Assembly (NCBI RefSeq): GCF_024297185.1
Contig: NZ_JANCTD010000004.1
Location: 310,001 to 374,000 of the forward strand
DNA: 64,000 bases
Origin: Lewinella sp. JB7
GTDB taxonomy: Bacteria > Bacteroidota > Bacteroidia > Chitinophagales > Saprospiraceae
Direction of reading: 5' to 3'
The translations under genes and the position numbers were made by a program. This document shows, one piece after another, positions 35,898-44,093 of this stretch; position 1 is the stretch's first letter, and each line of letters opens with the position of its first letter. The notes under the pieces are model-generated. The model saw nothing but the letters and a program-made list of their open reading frames with translations. It ran no database searches and was not told the origin of the DNA.

Positions 35898-37496
35898 ATG
35901 CTCACTTTTCGCACCCTACCCTCTTTGCTGTTTTTGTTTTTACTCTGCTCCTGCGGCCCCGCCCCCGAAGGAGACGTAGCGGGAAGTACACCAGCCACCC
36001 GGCCGAACATCATCTTTATTATGTCGGACGACCACGCCCAGCGGGCCATTTCAGCCTACACCGATGAGCTGACGCAAACGCCCAACCTGGACCGGATCGC
36101 CGACGGCGGCATGCTCTTCCGTAACAGCTTCGTGACCAACTCCATCTGCGCCCCCAGCCGCGCCGCGATCCTGACCAGCAAGTACAGCCACCTCAACGGA
36201 AAGATTGACAACCTGAGTCCCTTCGACCCCAATCAGTGGACCTTTCCCGAAGCCCTCCACGATGCCGGGTACCGCACGTCCCTCTTCGGCAAGCACCACC
36301 TTACCTACGTTCCCCACGGTCTTGACGAGTACCGGGCCCTCATCGGGCAGGGCGATTACTACAACCCCACCTTCATTCACAACGGCGACACCCTGGCTCC
36401 GGAAGAAGGATACACCACCAGCCTGATCACCGACTACGCCCTCGAGGAACTCAAACGCAACGCGGAAGGCGACCAGCCCTTCATGATGCTGTACTGGCAC
36501 AAGGCTCCCCACCGCAATTGGATGCCGGATACCGGCGACCTGCCCGGCCTACTCGACAAACGCTATCCCGAACCCGCTAACCTGCGCGACGATTACGCCG
36601 GCCGGCCCGCCGCCGCCAATGCCGACATGCGCATTGCCGACATGTTCGTCAGCCAGGACCTCAAGGTGATCAGGGAGTATGAACCCAACGATCCGGGTAC
36701 CGGGGGCGCGACCTTCTGGCCGGACGGCACGAAATATATGGCCGAGTACTTCTACCGGGAGATCGACCGCCTCACTCCCGCCCAGCGGGCCGCCTACGCA
36801 CCCTTCCTCAAGCGGGTCGGGGAGGAATGGCAGTCGGTGAAGGGTACGGATGAAGAACTCGGCTGGCGCTACCAGCGCTATATGCAGGATTACCTCGCCA
36901 GCGTGAAGAGTGTCGACGACAACGTCGGTCGCGTGCTCGACTACCTAGAGGAAAGCGGCCTGGCCGAGAACACCATCGTGATTTACACCAGCGACCAGGG
37001 CTTTTACCTGGGCGAGCACGGCTGGTACGACAAGCGCTTCATGTACGAGGAAAGTCACCGCACCCCCCTCATGGTCAAGTACCCCGCACGCATCGCTGGC
37101 GGTACCACCTCGGACGCACTGGTGATGAACATCGACCTGGCCCCCACCCTCCTGGAACTCGCCGGCGTCCCCGCGCCCGATGAGCTTCAGGGAGAGAGCC
37201 TGGTCCCCCTCTTCGGTGGTACGGCGCCCGACGACTGGCGCGATCACATCTACTACCGTTACTACCAGGAAATGAACAGCTTTCACCGCGTTGCCCGTCA
37301 CGAGGGGGTGCGTGGCGAACGCTACAAACTGATCCACTTTACCGAGCCCGGCTTCGAGGGCTACGAACTCTTCGACCTACAGGAGGATCCCCAGGAAATG
37401 GAAAACCGGATCGACGATCCCGCGCTGGTGGCGGAAAAAGAACGCTTACAAACGGAACTGCGCGAACTGCGCCGGGAACTGAAGGTGACGGACTAG
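35898..37496 (+). CDS. Sulfatase lipoprotein of a different S1 branch (third of three)
   Basis: 532 residues from ATG 35898, chosen because it gives a compact lipoprotein signal (L-L-F-L-F-L-L-C-S-C). It has S-D-D-H-A-Q-R-A instead of D-D-L-G-Y-G-D, the formylglycine motif C-A-P-S-R-A (Cys 84), G-K-H-H-L and a C-terminal DUF4976-like region, which places it apart from the other two sulfatases. This branch includes GlcNAc-6-sulfatase-like enzymes, but the substrate here is unknown. Its TAG stop overlaps the stop of the convergent sialidase-fold gene in the palindrome ACTAGT. Confidence 0.92.
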   Translation: MLTFRTLPSLLFLFLLCSCGPAPEGDVAGSTPATRPNIIFIMSDDHAQRAISAYTDELTQTPNLDRIADGGMLFRNSFVTNSICAPSRAAILTSKYSHLNGKIDNLSPFDPNQWTFPEALHDAGYRTSLFGKHHLTYVPHGLDEYRALIGQGDYYNPTFIHNGDTLAPEEGYTTSLITDYALEELKRNAEGDQPFMMLYWHKAPHRNWMPDTGDLPGLLDKRYPEPANLRDDYAGRPAAANADMRIADMFVSQDLKVIREYEPNDPGTGGATFWPDGTKYMAEYFYREIDRLTPAQRAAYAPFLKRVGEEWQSVKGTDEELGWRYQRYMQDYLASVKSVDDNVGRVLDYLEESGLAENTIVIYTSDQGFYLGEHGWYDKRFMYEESHRTPLMVKYPARIAGGTTSDALVMNIDLAPTLLELAGVPAPDELQGESLVPLFGGTAPDDWRDHIYYRYYQEMNSFHRVARHEGVRGERYKLIHFTEPGFEGYELFDLQEDPQEMENRIDDPALVAEKERLQTELRELRRELKVTD

Positions 37497-38557
37497 TCCG
37501 ACCCGAGCCGGAAACTTGCGTGGCGAATGGACCGGCGATCGTGGGTATACACGACGTGAACGGTTCCGTCCGCCGCCTGTATGATGGCCGGATAACTATA
37601 CTCCCCCTCCGCATGGCGCTCGAGATCTAGGAGCGGCTGCCAGTGCACGCCGTCGGGGGACCACTCCACGTCCAGGACGCTCCGCCCGTTCCACCAGTTT
37701 TCACCCCGCGGCAGGGGATTATTGACCAGCAGAAAATGGCCGGACGCGAGTGTAACCGCATCGACCCCGGAGTTGGAGTTGGGCACGGCTACGGTGTCGG
37801 CCTCCGTCCAGCTACGCCCCCGGTCGTAGGACCAGCTGGATACGAGCCGGTCGTGCTTGCTCCGACAGAGGATCTGCAAGGTGTCCCCGCCGTGCCGCAG
37901 GAAGGTGGGCTGGATGATCTCGAACTCCCGTGGGTTGGGCACCTCCACCTTTTCCCAGCGGTCGTCGGCCTCGTGGTAGCGTTCGAGGTGGACGCGCCAT
38001 TCGTCGGTCAGGGGGCTTTCCGTACTGCTCCCGCAAAGCAGGGTGCCCGCCTCGATTTCGATTGGTTTATTGCGGATGGGGCCGAGGAATCCGTCCGGCA
38101 GGTAGCGGGGGTCACTCCAGTGCCGCCCGTCGTCGTCGGAGGTCAGCATGGCACCGAACCATTCGCGGGGGTTCTTGCCCACCTTGTAGAAGAGATACAG
38201 CCGTCCGCGGGCGCTGCGGAACAATACCGGATTCCAGCAGGGCAGCGTGTCCCCTTCCCGCACCAGGGGCGCCACCAGTTGCCGGGGCCGTGACCACTCC
38301 CCTCCGACCCGTTCGCCGGCGTAGATCGCTACGTCCTTCGCCCCTTCCCGGCTGCCTCCGAACCAGGCGACGAGGAGGTGATCCGGTCCGAGTTCCACGA
38401 TCGTGGAGGCATGACAACTGGGCGTGACGGGCTCGTCGAAGACGTCGGACTGCTTAAAATTGGTGTACGTCGGAAGCTGCGCGTGCAGGTAACCGAAAGT
38501 AAGGAACAGCACGGCGAGAAGCAGTTTCGGGGGCACGGAACCGGAGTTATCAGACAT
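37493..38557 (-). CDS. Secreted sialidase-superfamily (BNR repeat) protein
   Basis: 354 residues with a signal peptide (L-L-L-A-V-L-F-L-T-F-G-Y-L-H-A-Q). It has the BNR_2 propeller with Asp boxes S-D-D-D-G-R-H-W and S-Y-D-R-G-R-S-W and the family opening C-H-A-S-T-I-V-E-L. Such proteins act on sialic acid or, in marine Bacteroidota, on other uronate- or rhamnose-containing glycans; the specificity is open. Its start overlaps the SDR stop by 8 bases, so it is cotranscribed with the SDR gene. It converges on the last sulfatase gene with a 4-base overlap. Confidence 0.82.
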   Translation of the reverse strand: MSDNSGSVPPKLLLAVLFLTFGYLHAQLPTYTNFKQSDVFDEPVTPSCHASTIVELGPDHLLVAWFGGSREGAKDVAIYAGERVGGEWSRPRQLVAPLVREGDTLPCWNPVLFRSARGRLYLFYKVGKNPREWFGAMLTSDDDGRHWSDPRYLPDGFLGPIRNKPIEIEAGTLLCGSSTESPLTDEWRVHLERYHEADDRWEKVEVPNPREFEIIQPTFLRHGGDTLQILCRSKHDRLVSSWSYDRGRSWTEADTVAVPNSNSGVDAVTLASGHFLLVNNPLPRGENWWNGRSVLDVEWSPDGVHWQPLLDLERHAEGEYSYPAIIQAADGTVHVVYTHDRRSIRHASFRLGSD

Positions 38558-39302
38558 AGATCATTTTGCGCAGCATACCGCCATCGACCACGAAGTCCTG
38601 GCCGGTGATGAAGCCGCCGTTATCGGATAGCAGGTAGTGGATCATGGCGGCAATATCGTGGGGTACGCCGACCCGGCCGACGGGGTGTTGGGCGTGGTCG
38701 GCGGGGCGGAGGTCGGCGGGTTGGCGGGCGCTTGCCTTCTGCCAGGGGGTGACGTCGACCCAACCGGGGCTGATGCTATTCACCCGCACCTCCGGACCGA
38801 GGCTGATGGCCAGGGCCTGGGTGAGGGAATGCACGCCGCCCTTGGCCGCCGCGTAGGCTTCGATGTGGGGTTCGGCCATCATACGGCGCACGGAGGATAA
38901 ATTTACGATAGCTCCCCGGCGGGAACGCAGGAGCGAAGCGCAATACTTGGAGCAGAGAAAAGCTCCGGTCAGGTTGGTCCCGATGACCGCATTCCACTCG
39001 GCGAGCGAGAGTTCTTCTACCGGCTTATTGATCGCGAAGCCCGCGTTGTTGACCAGGTAGTTGACACCACCCCACCGGTCGGCTACTCTGGTGACGGCCG
39101 CCCGCACTTGCTCTTCCCGGGCTACGTCGGTCTCCACGAACATGGCCTCACCCAGTTTTTCGACCTCGGCGAGGGCTTCCCGGCCCGCTTCCGCGTCGCG
39201 TTCCAAAAGAGCCACGCGGTAGTTTCGTTCGGCCAGGTAGCCGGCGGTGGCCCGGCCGATGCCCTGTCCCGCGCCGGTGATGATTACGGTAGGTTTCTGC
39301 AC
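38550..39302 (-). CDS. Short-chain dehydrogenase/reductase
   Basis: A cytoplasmic NAD(P)-dependent oxidoreductase of 250 residues. The cofactor motif is T-G-A-G-Q-G-I-G, N-N-A-G is present, and the catalytic Ser, Tyr and Lys lie in N-L-S-S-V and Y-A-A-A-K. The C-terminal G-Q-D-F-V-V-D-G-G-M is typical of sugar or polyol SDRs. It starts with GTG 8 bases after the upstream lipoprotein stop. The link to a sialidase-fold hydrolase suggests oxidation of the released sugar, but the substrate is not identified. Confidence 0.9.
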   Translation of the reverse strand: MQKPTVIITGAGQGIGRATAGYLAERNYRVALLERDAEAGREALAEVEKLGEAMFVETDVAREEQVRAAVTRVADRWGGVNYLVNNAGFAINKPVEELSLAEWNAVIGTNLTGAFLCSKYCASLLRSRRGAIVNLSSVRRMMAEPHIEAYAAAKGGVHSLTQALAISLGPEVRVNSISPGWVDVTPWQKASARQPADLRPADHAQHPVGRVGVPHDIAAMIHYLLSDNGGFITGQDFVVDGGMLRKMIYV

Positions 39303-39309
39303 GGCCGCG

Positions 39310-39987
39310 CTACTCTTCCCCGTTGATCGGAGAGATCATGATGTGGGCCCGGTGGGTGCCGGGGTCCATGATCCACGGGTGGTTGGGGGCGACGGGCGAC
39401 TCCGGCAGTCCGGTAGAGGCGGCGGTAGCGAAGGGGAGGTAGACGACGTAGCGGTACTTCGCCTGGTCGACCCTGCCGGTAGCGGGATCGTAACGGGCTT
39501 CCGGGCCGGAATAAATGTGCAGGGTCGTCCCCATTTCACCCATGGTAAGCTTCCCGGATTTCGCTTCTTCCTCCCGGATATCAAAGATCTCCTGGTTGTT
39601 CCTTCCCGCCGCCCTGAGCTCCCGGCCGCGGGCCATGAAGGGTTCCAGGTCCTTATGGTAGCAGGCCGCGTTGAACCCTTCGGTGTTGGGGTCATCGGCC
39701 AGACAGATGAACTCATTGGTGCCCTCGCGGAGGGTGACGAACTCACCGGCCGTGTTGTAGCCAATCACTTTCGCTCCCTCCCGACTGGCTTCCGGGGCCG
39801 CCAGCAGGGCGGTAGCGACGAGTGCCTCCTCGGAATCGATGGCCTGCCAGTTATGATTGGTTTCCGGAGTTTCGACCCCGGTTTCCGCGACGGAATCCGT
39901 CGCTTCCGTTGAGGACTCCACTTGCTCCGCGGTCTCGCAGTTGGCCAGGCCGACGGTCAGGCAGAGAAGGAAAAAGAGGCGATGCAT
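39310..39987 (-). CDS. Lipoprotein of unknown function
   Basis: 225 residues with a lipobox (L-T-V-G-L-A-N-C, Cys 17), an acidic Thr/Glu linker and a folded domain with V-I-G-Y-N-T-A-G-E-F-V-T-L-R, F-I-C-L-A-D-D and a C-terminal P-N-H-P-W-I-M-D-P-G-T-H-R-A-H-I-M-I-S-P. I do not recognise the family. The His-rich C-terminus may bind metal or heme-like ligands, but this is only a suggestion. It is the first gene of a three-gene minus-strand unit with the SDR and the sialidase-fold protein (spacings 7 and -8 bases). Confidence 0.75.
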   Translation of the reverse strand: MHRLFFLLCLTVGLANCETAEQVESSTEATDSVAETGVETPETNHNWQAIDSEEALVATALLAAPEASREGAKVIGYNTAGEFVTLREGTNEFICLADDPNTEGFNAACYHKDLEPFMARGRELRAAGRNNQEIFDIREEEAKSGKLTMGEMGTTLHIYSGPEARYDPATGRVDQAKYRYVVYLPFATAASTGLPESPVAPNHPWIMDPGTHRAHIMISPINGEE

Positions 39988-40090
39988 GGCGGCTAATTTT
40001 AGGGGGCGTGGATGGACGGGAAGCGCCCTGCCCTCCGTAAATTAGGCATTTTGGGCTTTATGCACCGTCGAATAATTGGCGGTAATCCGC

Positions 40091-40777
40091 CTAAAGGTTG
40101 AGGAGAGAGCGACTGCGTTCGGCCCGGTGGTACTTCTCGGCATCGAAGCGGTAAAGGAAGGAACCCTTGCGGGAGGAGGTTTTGTCCTTCTCGTCGAGCT
40201 TTTCCAGAATGTCGAGGGACCTGACCTTATTGATAAAATTACGCTTATCGAGCGACACGTTGTAAATGGCCTCGTAGAGCTTCTGCAGCCGGAGCATCGT
40301 GAATTTATCGGGCAGCAGTTCGAAGCCGATGGGCTCCGTCTCCGCCTTGATCTTCAGGCGTTCAAGTGCGTGACGCACCATGCGATCGTGGTCGAAAATC
40401 AGCGGCGGCGCATCCTCCACGCTGAACCACTGCGCCGAGTACCGGTGACTCAGTTTTTGGCTATGCTCGGCGATATTGATCAGGGCGTAGTAGGCCGTGG
40501 AGACGGTACGCTCCTCGGGATCGCGATCGACGTCGCTGAAGGTACCTACCTGCTCCATGTATATGTCGTCGAGCCCCGTATACACCGACAGGATGCGGGT
40601 TGCGGCGTCCTGGAGGACCTCGCTCTTACGCAAGAACCCGCCGATGAGGGACCACTTCCCCCGTTCGGGCTCGAATCCCCGCTTGATCAGGAGAATTTTG
40701 AGCTTTTCTCCATCAAAGCCGAAGACGATGCAGTCTACCGCTAGTAGTAGCCTTTCCTTATCCGAATCGTCGTACAT
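40091..40777 (-). CDS. araR: Nudix-family arabinose-type transcription regulator (AraR-like)
   Basis: 229 residues: a Nudix fold (about 10-145) with a decayed catalytic box (G-F-L-R-K-S-E is kept, but R-E-U-x-E-E-x-G-U is R-I-L-S-V-Y-T-G-L), followed by a winged-helix segment (L-P-D-K-F-T-M-L-R-L-Q-K-L-Y-E-A-I and F-I-N-K-V-R-S-L-D-I-L). This matches the L-arabinose regulator class of Bacteroidota, and the gene diverges from a complete arabinan operon. ATG 40777 is chosen; an apparent upstream TTG lies inside the -7 box. It should bind the two TAAGTGT-type repeats at 40851 and 40973, repressing its own gene and the operon until arabinose is present. The name rests on family plus context. Confidence 0.87.
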   Translation of the reverse strand: MYDDSDKERLLLAVDCIVFGFDGEKLKILLIKRGFEPERGKWSLIGGFLRKSEVLQDAATRILSVYTGLDDIYMEQVGTFSDVDRDPEERTVSTAYYALINIAEHSQKLSHRYSAQWFSVEDAPPLIFDHDRMVRHALERLKIKAETEPIGFELLPDKFTMLRLQKLYEAIYNVSLDKRNFINKVRSLDILEKLDEKDKTSSRKGSFLYRFDAEKYHRAERSRSLLNL

Positions 40778-40813
40778 GCTACCTGAATATTGTTGCCGGA
40801 GGGTTAATATCCG

Positions 40814-40871
40814 CAAACCTAGAGATTTTCGCGGGGATCAGGAAGGTAAATAAGTGTAACATAAACACAAA
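40814..40871 (-). promoter_or_regulatory. araR promoter and upstream operator-like repeat
   Basis: TAGGTTTG (40821 to 40814 on the minus strand) is an exact TAnnTTTG -7 box, 37 bases before the araR ATG. Upstream lies TAAGTGT-N7-ACACAAA at 40851-40871, an imperfect copy of the perfect repeat at 40973-40993 with the same 7-7-7 spacing. No good -33 TTTG is seen. Autoregulation is the simplest reading. Confidence 0.65.
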
Positions 40872-40940
40872 AAATCTTCTTTGGAATATGCTAATTCGGC
40901 AGACTATTTATCAGATATACAAACTTTAACAAAATTAACA

Positions 40941-40993
40941 TTTGCATTAGCGGTCTGCGGGACATACATTTGTAAGTGTATATTACACACTTA
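40941..40993 (+). promoter_or_regulatory. Promoter and operator of the arabinan operon
   Basis: TTTG at 40941-40944, a 20-base spacer and TACATTTG at 40965-40972 form a textbook Bacteroidota core promoter. Directly after it, TAAGTGT-N7-ACACTTA (40973-40993) is an inverted repeat with perfect 7-base arms that covers the expected transcription start, a repressor position. The leader to the susC ATG at 41013 is about 35 bases. Confidence 0.85.
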
Positions 40994-41012
40994 TAATTAC
41001 AATCTGTCTCAT

Positions 41013-44000
41013 ATGTCGATATGCAAACTATTCGGAGCGACCAAACCTCCGGGGGTTCTATACCCGCAATGGCTGGTACCAACAATTACTATTTGCCTGC
41101 TGCTGTTCGCCTCGGAAGCTGAGGCACAAGCGGTAACCGGAACGGTAACTTCAGCGGAGGGCGAACCGCTGATCGGAGTGAGTATCACGGTACCAGGCCA
41201 AACCGGCGGTACCGTCACGGATCTCGACGGCAGCTACCGGCTCTCCGTGCCTCCTGACGAGACGCTTGTCTTTTCCTACACCGGATACCGCCGGGTGGAA
41301 GTAGCCGTCAACAACCGCAGTCAGATTGACGTGACCATGGAAACCGACGTAGCGCTACTCGACGAAGTAGTAGTGGTCGGCTACGGCACCCAGCGCAAGG
41401 AGGACCTGACCGGGGCCGTGAGCGTGGTAAATGCCGAAGAGCTGACCAAGCAGGCCTCCAACGACGTCACCCAGATGCTCCAGGGTCGGGTGGCCGGCGT
41501 ATCGATCACCAGCGACGGTCAGCCGGGTGCGGCGCCGAACGTAAGAATTCGCGGCGTGAGCACCTTCGGCCTCGGTGCGGGCGCCGAACCGCTGTACGTC
41601 GTCGACGGCTTTCCGTTGGCGGGCGGCATCCGTGACATCAACCCCAACGACATCGAGTCAATCCAAATCCTGAAGGATGCCACCTCGGGGGCCATCTACG
41701 GCAACCGCGCCGCCAATGGGGTCGTCATCATTACCACAAAATCCGGCAAGAGAAAAACGGGCTTCAATGTCGACTTCTCCGCCTACGCCGGCCGGCAGAC
41801 CGTGCCCCAGCGACTACCCGTGCTTGACCGGGTGGGCTACCAAACCATCAGCAACGAACTCCTGACGAATGGCGGACAAGCAGCCGTGCCCGGCAACGAC
41901 CCCGCCTCCCCTAGTTTCATCGACAACATCGATACCGACTGGCAGGACGCGGGCTATAAGGATGGCTCGATCCAGAACTACAACCTCGGCCTAACCGGGG
42001 GGACCGAACTGCTAAACTACTTCGTCTCCCTCGACTACCTCGACAACCGCGGCACCCTGGTGGGCTCCGGACCGGACTACAAACGGTACTCCGCCCGCGT
42101 CAACTCGGAGATCAACCTCGGCAAGGTCCGGATCGGCGAGAACATCTACGCCATGCGCTCCGATGAGAACCCACTTTTCTACAACGGTGCGTTCACCCTC
42201 TTCATTCCCGGTGGTCGCCCTACCCTGGTCAACGACCTCCTGCAGGCCATCCCGACGATCCCCGTCGAGGATCCTTCCCGCGAGGGCGGCTTCGGTGGGG
42301 CCGACGCGGTGATCCACCAGTCCATCACCCTCAACGTGCCGGGCTTCAACACCCTGGTAACCAATTCAAGTAAAGTTAATCGCCTACTGGCCAACGTTTA
42401 CGGCGAACTGGACCTCGCGAAATCGCTCACCTTCAAGACCAGCCTGCAGTACGACAACACCGACATTTCCGACGAGCTCTTCGCGCCCCAGTACGATCTC
42501 GGCTACTTCTTCCCCCGGCCCCTGGCCGAGCTCCAGGTCGGCGACCGCTCGAGCAACTCCTTCCTCGTGGAGAATACGCTGACCTACAAGAACGTCATCG
42601 GCAAGCACGACCTCACCGTCCTGGCCGGCCAGAGCTTCCAGGAGTTCAACTTCCGCCAGTTCACCGCCATCGGTTCGGGACTGGAGAAGCCCTACATCCG
42701 CAGCCTCTCCAACGCTTCCACCTTCAGCGTGACTGACAACCAGCAGCCGGCTACCCTGGCCTCCTTTCTCGGTCGCGTAGCCTACGCCTACGACGATACC
42801 TACCTGCTTACCTTCAACATTCGCAGGGACGGCTCCTCCCGCTTCCGGGAGGAAGACCGTTTTGCCATCTTTCCCTCCATCGGTCTTGGTTGGAAGCTTC
42901 ATAAGACCTTTGCCCTACCGGAAACCATCACGAGCCTAAAACTGCGCGGTGGATACGGAGAGCTCGGCAACCAGGAGATCGGCAACTTCCGCTACCAGGC
43001 AACCATCAACCGGGCCATTCCCTACGAGTATTCCACGGGACGGGTCTTCGGAGCCGCCACCACCATTCTGGTCGACCCGGCCATCACCTGGGAAACGCGG
43101 GTAACCCGCAGCGTCGGGCTGGACCTGGAACTACTGGACGGACAGGTAGAGTTCACGGCCGAGTACTACTCCAACACCTCCAAGGACGTTCTCATCGACC
43201 TACCGATCCCCCTCTCCAACGGCTCCCTGGCCGGTCTGACCACCAACGCCGGCTCCATCGAGAACTCCGGCATCGAGCTTTCGGGCAACTGGCGCCCAAC
43301 CATTGGTAACGTTCGCCTGAGCATCGCTCCCAACTTCTATACCGTCAAGAACAAGGTGCTGGAGATCGGCACCCTCGATCTGATCTCGGGCGCCGGTTCC
43401 AGAACGGAGGTCGGTGAGCCCATCGGGCAGCACTACGGCTGGGTGTATGAAGGCATCTTCCAGAGTGCCCAGGAGATCGCCGAGGCGCCCTTCCAGAATG
43501 CCAACACGGCCCCGGGTGATATCCGCTTTGCCGACCTGACCGGCGACGGCGTCGTCAACGACGAGGACCGGCAGTACCTCGGCTCCGGGATGCCTACCTA
43601 CTACTACGGCCTGAACCTCGTAGCGGAATACCGGAGTTTCGACTTCACCGTCTTCGGTCAGGGCAGCGGCGGCAACCTCATCAACAGTAACCTGTACCGC
43701 GGCCTGATGCCCACCTCCGGTTATACCAACTGGCACGAGGACATCCTGAATCGCTGGACGCCGACCAACACCAATACCGACATCCCCCGGGTGGTCATCA
43801 ACGATCCCAACAACAACCAGCGCGATTCCAACCGGCCCGGCTGGCTCCAGAGCGGCGACTACTTCCGCATCAACACCGTCTCCCTGGGGTACACCTTCGC
43901 GGGCGATCTCCTGCGCAGGGCCAATATGCAGAGTGCGCGGATCTACGTCACGCTACAGAACGTGCACACCTTCGCCGCCTATAAGGGCTATAATCCGGAC

Positions 44001-44090
44001 TTCCAGGCGGGCATCCTGAATCCGGGCTTCGACTTCGGCACCTTCCCCCGGCCCAAAACCACCATGCTCGGTGTTCAACTCAAATTCTAA
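41013..44090 (+). CDS. SusC-like TonB-dependent transporter (arabinan operon)
   Basis: Imports arabino-oligosaccharides, judged from the operon. 1025 residues from ATG 41013; a longer reading to 40881 would run through the promoter and operator and is rejected. Signal peptide to about residue 39 (C-L-L-L-F-A-S-E-A-E-A-Q), carboxypeptidase-D-like domain (about 40-115), plug with L-L-D-E-V-V-V-V-G-Y-G-T and S-I-Q-I-L-K-D-A-T-S-G-A-I-Y-G-N-R-A-A-N-G-V, then the barrel ending L-G-V-Q-L-K-F. The signal peptide has an unusually long N-terminal region. It is the first gene of the operon, 3 bases before susD. Confidence 0.95.
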   Translation: MSICKLFGATKPPGVLYPQWLVPTITICLLLFASEAEAQAVTGTVTSAEGEPLIGVSITVPGQTGGTVTDLDGSYRLSVPPDETLVFSYTGYRRVEVAVNNRSQIDVTMETDVALLDEVVVVGYGTQRKEDLTGAVSVVNAEELTKQASNDVTQMLQGRVAGVSITSDGQPGAAPNVRIRGVSTFGLGAGAEPLYVVDGFPLAGGIRDINPNDIESIQILKDATSGAIYGNRAANGVVIITTKSGKRKTGFNVDFSAYAGRQTVPQRLPVLDRVGYQTISNELLTNGGQAAVPGNDPASPSFIDNIDTDWQDAGYKDGSIQNYNLGLTGGTELLNYFVSLDYLDNRGTLVGSGPDYKRYSARVNSEINLGKVRIGENIYAMRSDENPLFYNGAFTLFIPGGRPTLVNDLLQAIPTIPVEDPSREGGFGGADAVIHQSITLNVPGFNTLVTNSSKVNRLLANVYGELDLAKSLTFKTSLQYDNTDISDELFAPQYDLGYFFPRPLAELQVGDRSSNSFLVENTLTYKNVIGKHDLTVLAGQSFQEFNFRQFTAIGSGLEKPYIRSLSNASTFSVTDNQQPATLASFLGRVAYAYDDTYLLTFNIRRDGSSRFREEDRFAIFPSIGLGWKLHKTFALPETITSLKLRGGYGELGNQEIGNFRYQATINRAIPYEYSTGRVFGAATTILVDPAITWETRVTRSVGLDLELLDGQVEFTAEYYSNTSKDVLIDLPIPLSNGSLAGLTTNAGSIENSGIELSGNWRPTIGNVRLSIAPNFYTVKNKVLEIGTLDLISGAGSRTEVGEPIGQHYGWVYEGIFQSAQEIAEAPFQNANTAPGDIRFADLTGDGVVNDEDRQYLGSGMPTYYYGLNLVAEYRSFDFTVFGQGSGGNLINSNLYRGLMPTSGYTNWHEDILNRWTPTNTNTDIPRVVINDPNNNQRDSNRPGWLQSGDYFRINTVSLGYTFAGDLLRRANMQSARIYVTLQNVHTFAAYKGYNPDFQAGILNPGFDFGTFPRPKTTMLGVQLKF

Positions 44091-44093
44091 GTC

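Noticed and set aside
40778-40816. TTG start 13 codons upstream for the AraR-like gene
   Set aside because: The TTG is part of the -7 box TAGGTTTG, and the family-like sequence begins at ATG 40777.
40881-41012. Longer N-terminus for the arabinan-operon SusC
   Set aside because: The extra 44 codons cover the -33/-7 boxes and the operator, do not look like a signal peptide, and a good signal sequence begins at ATG 41013.
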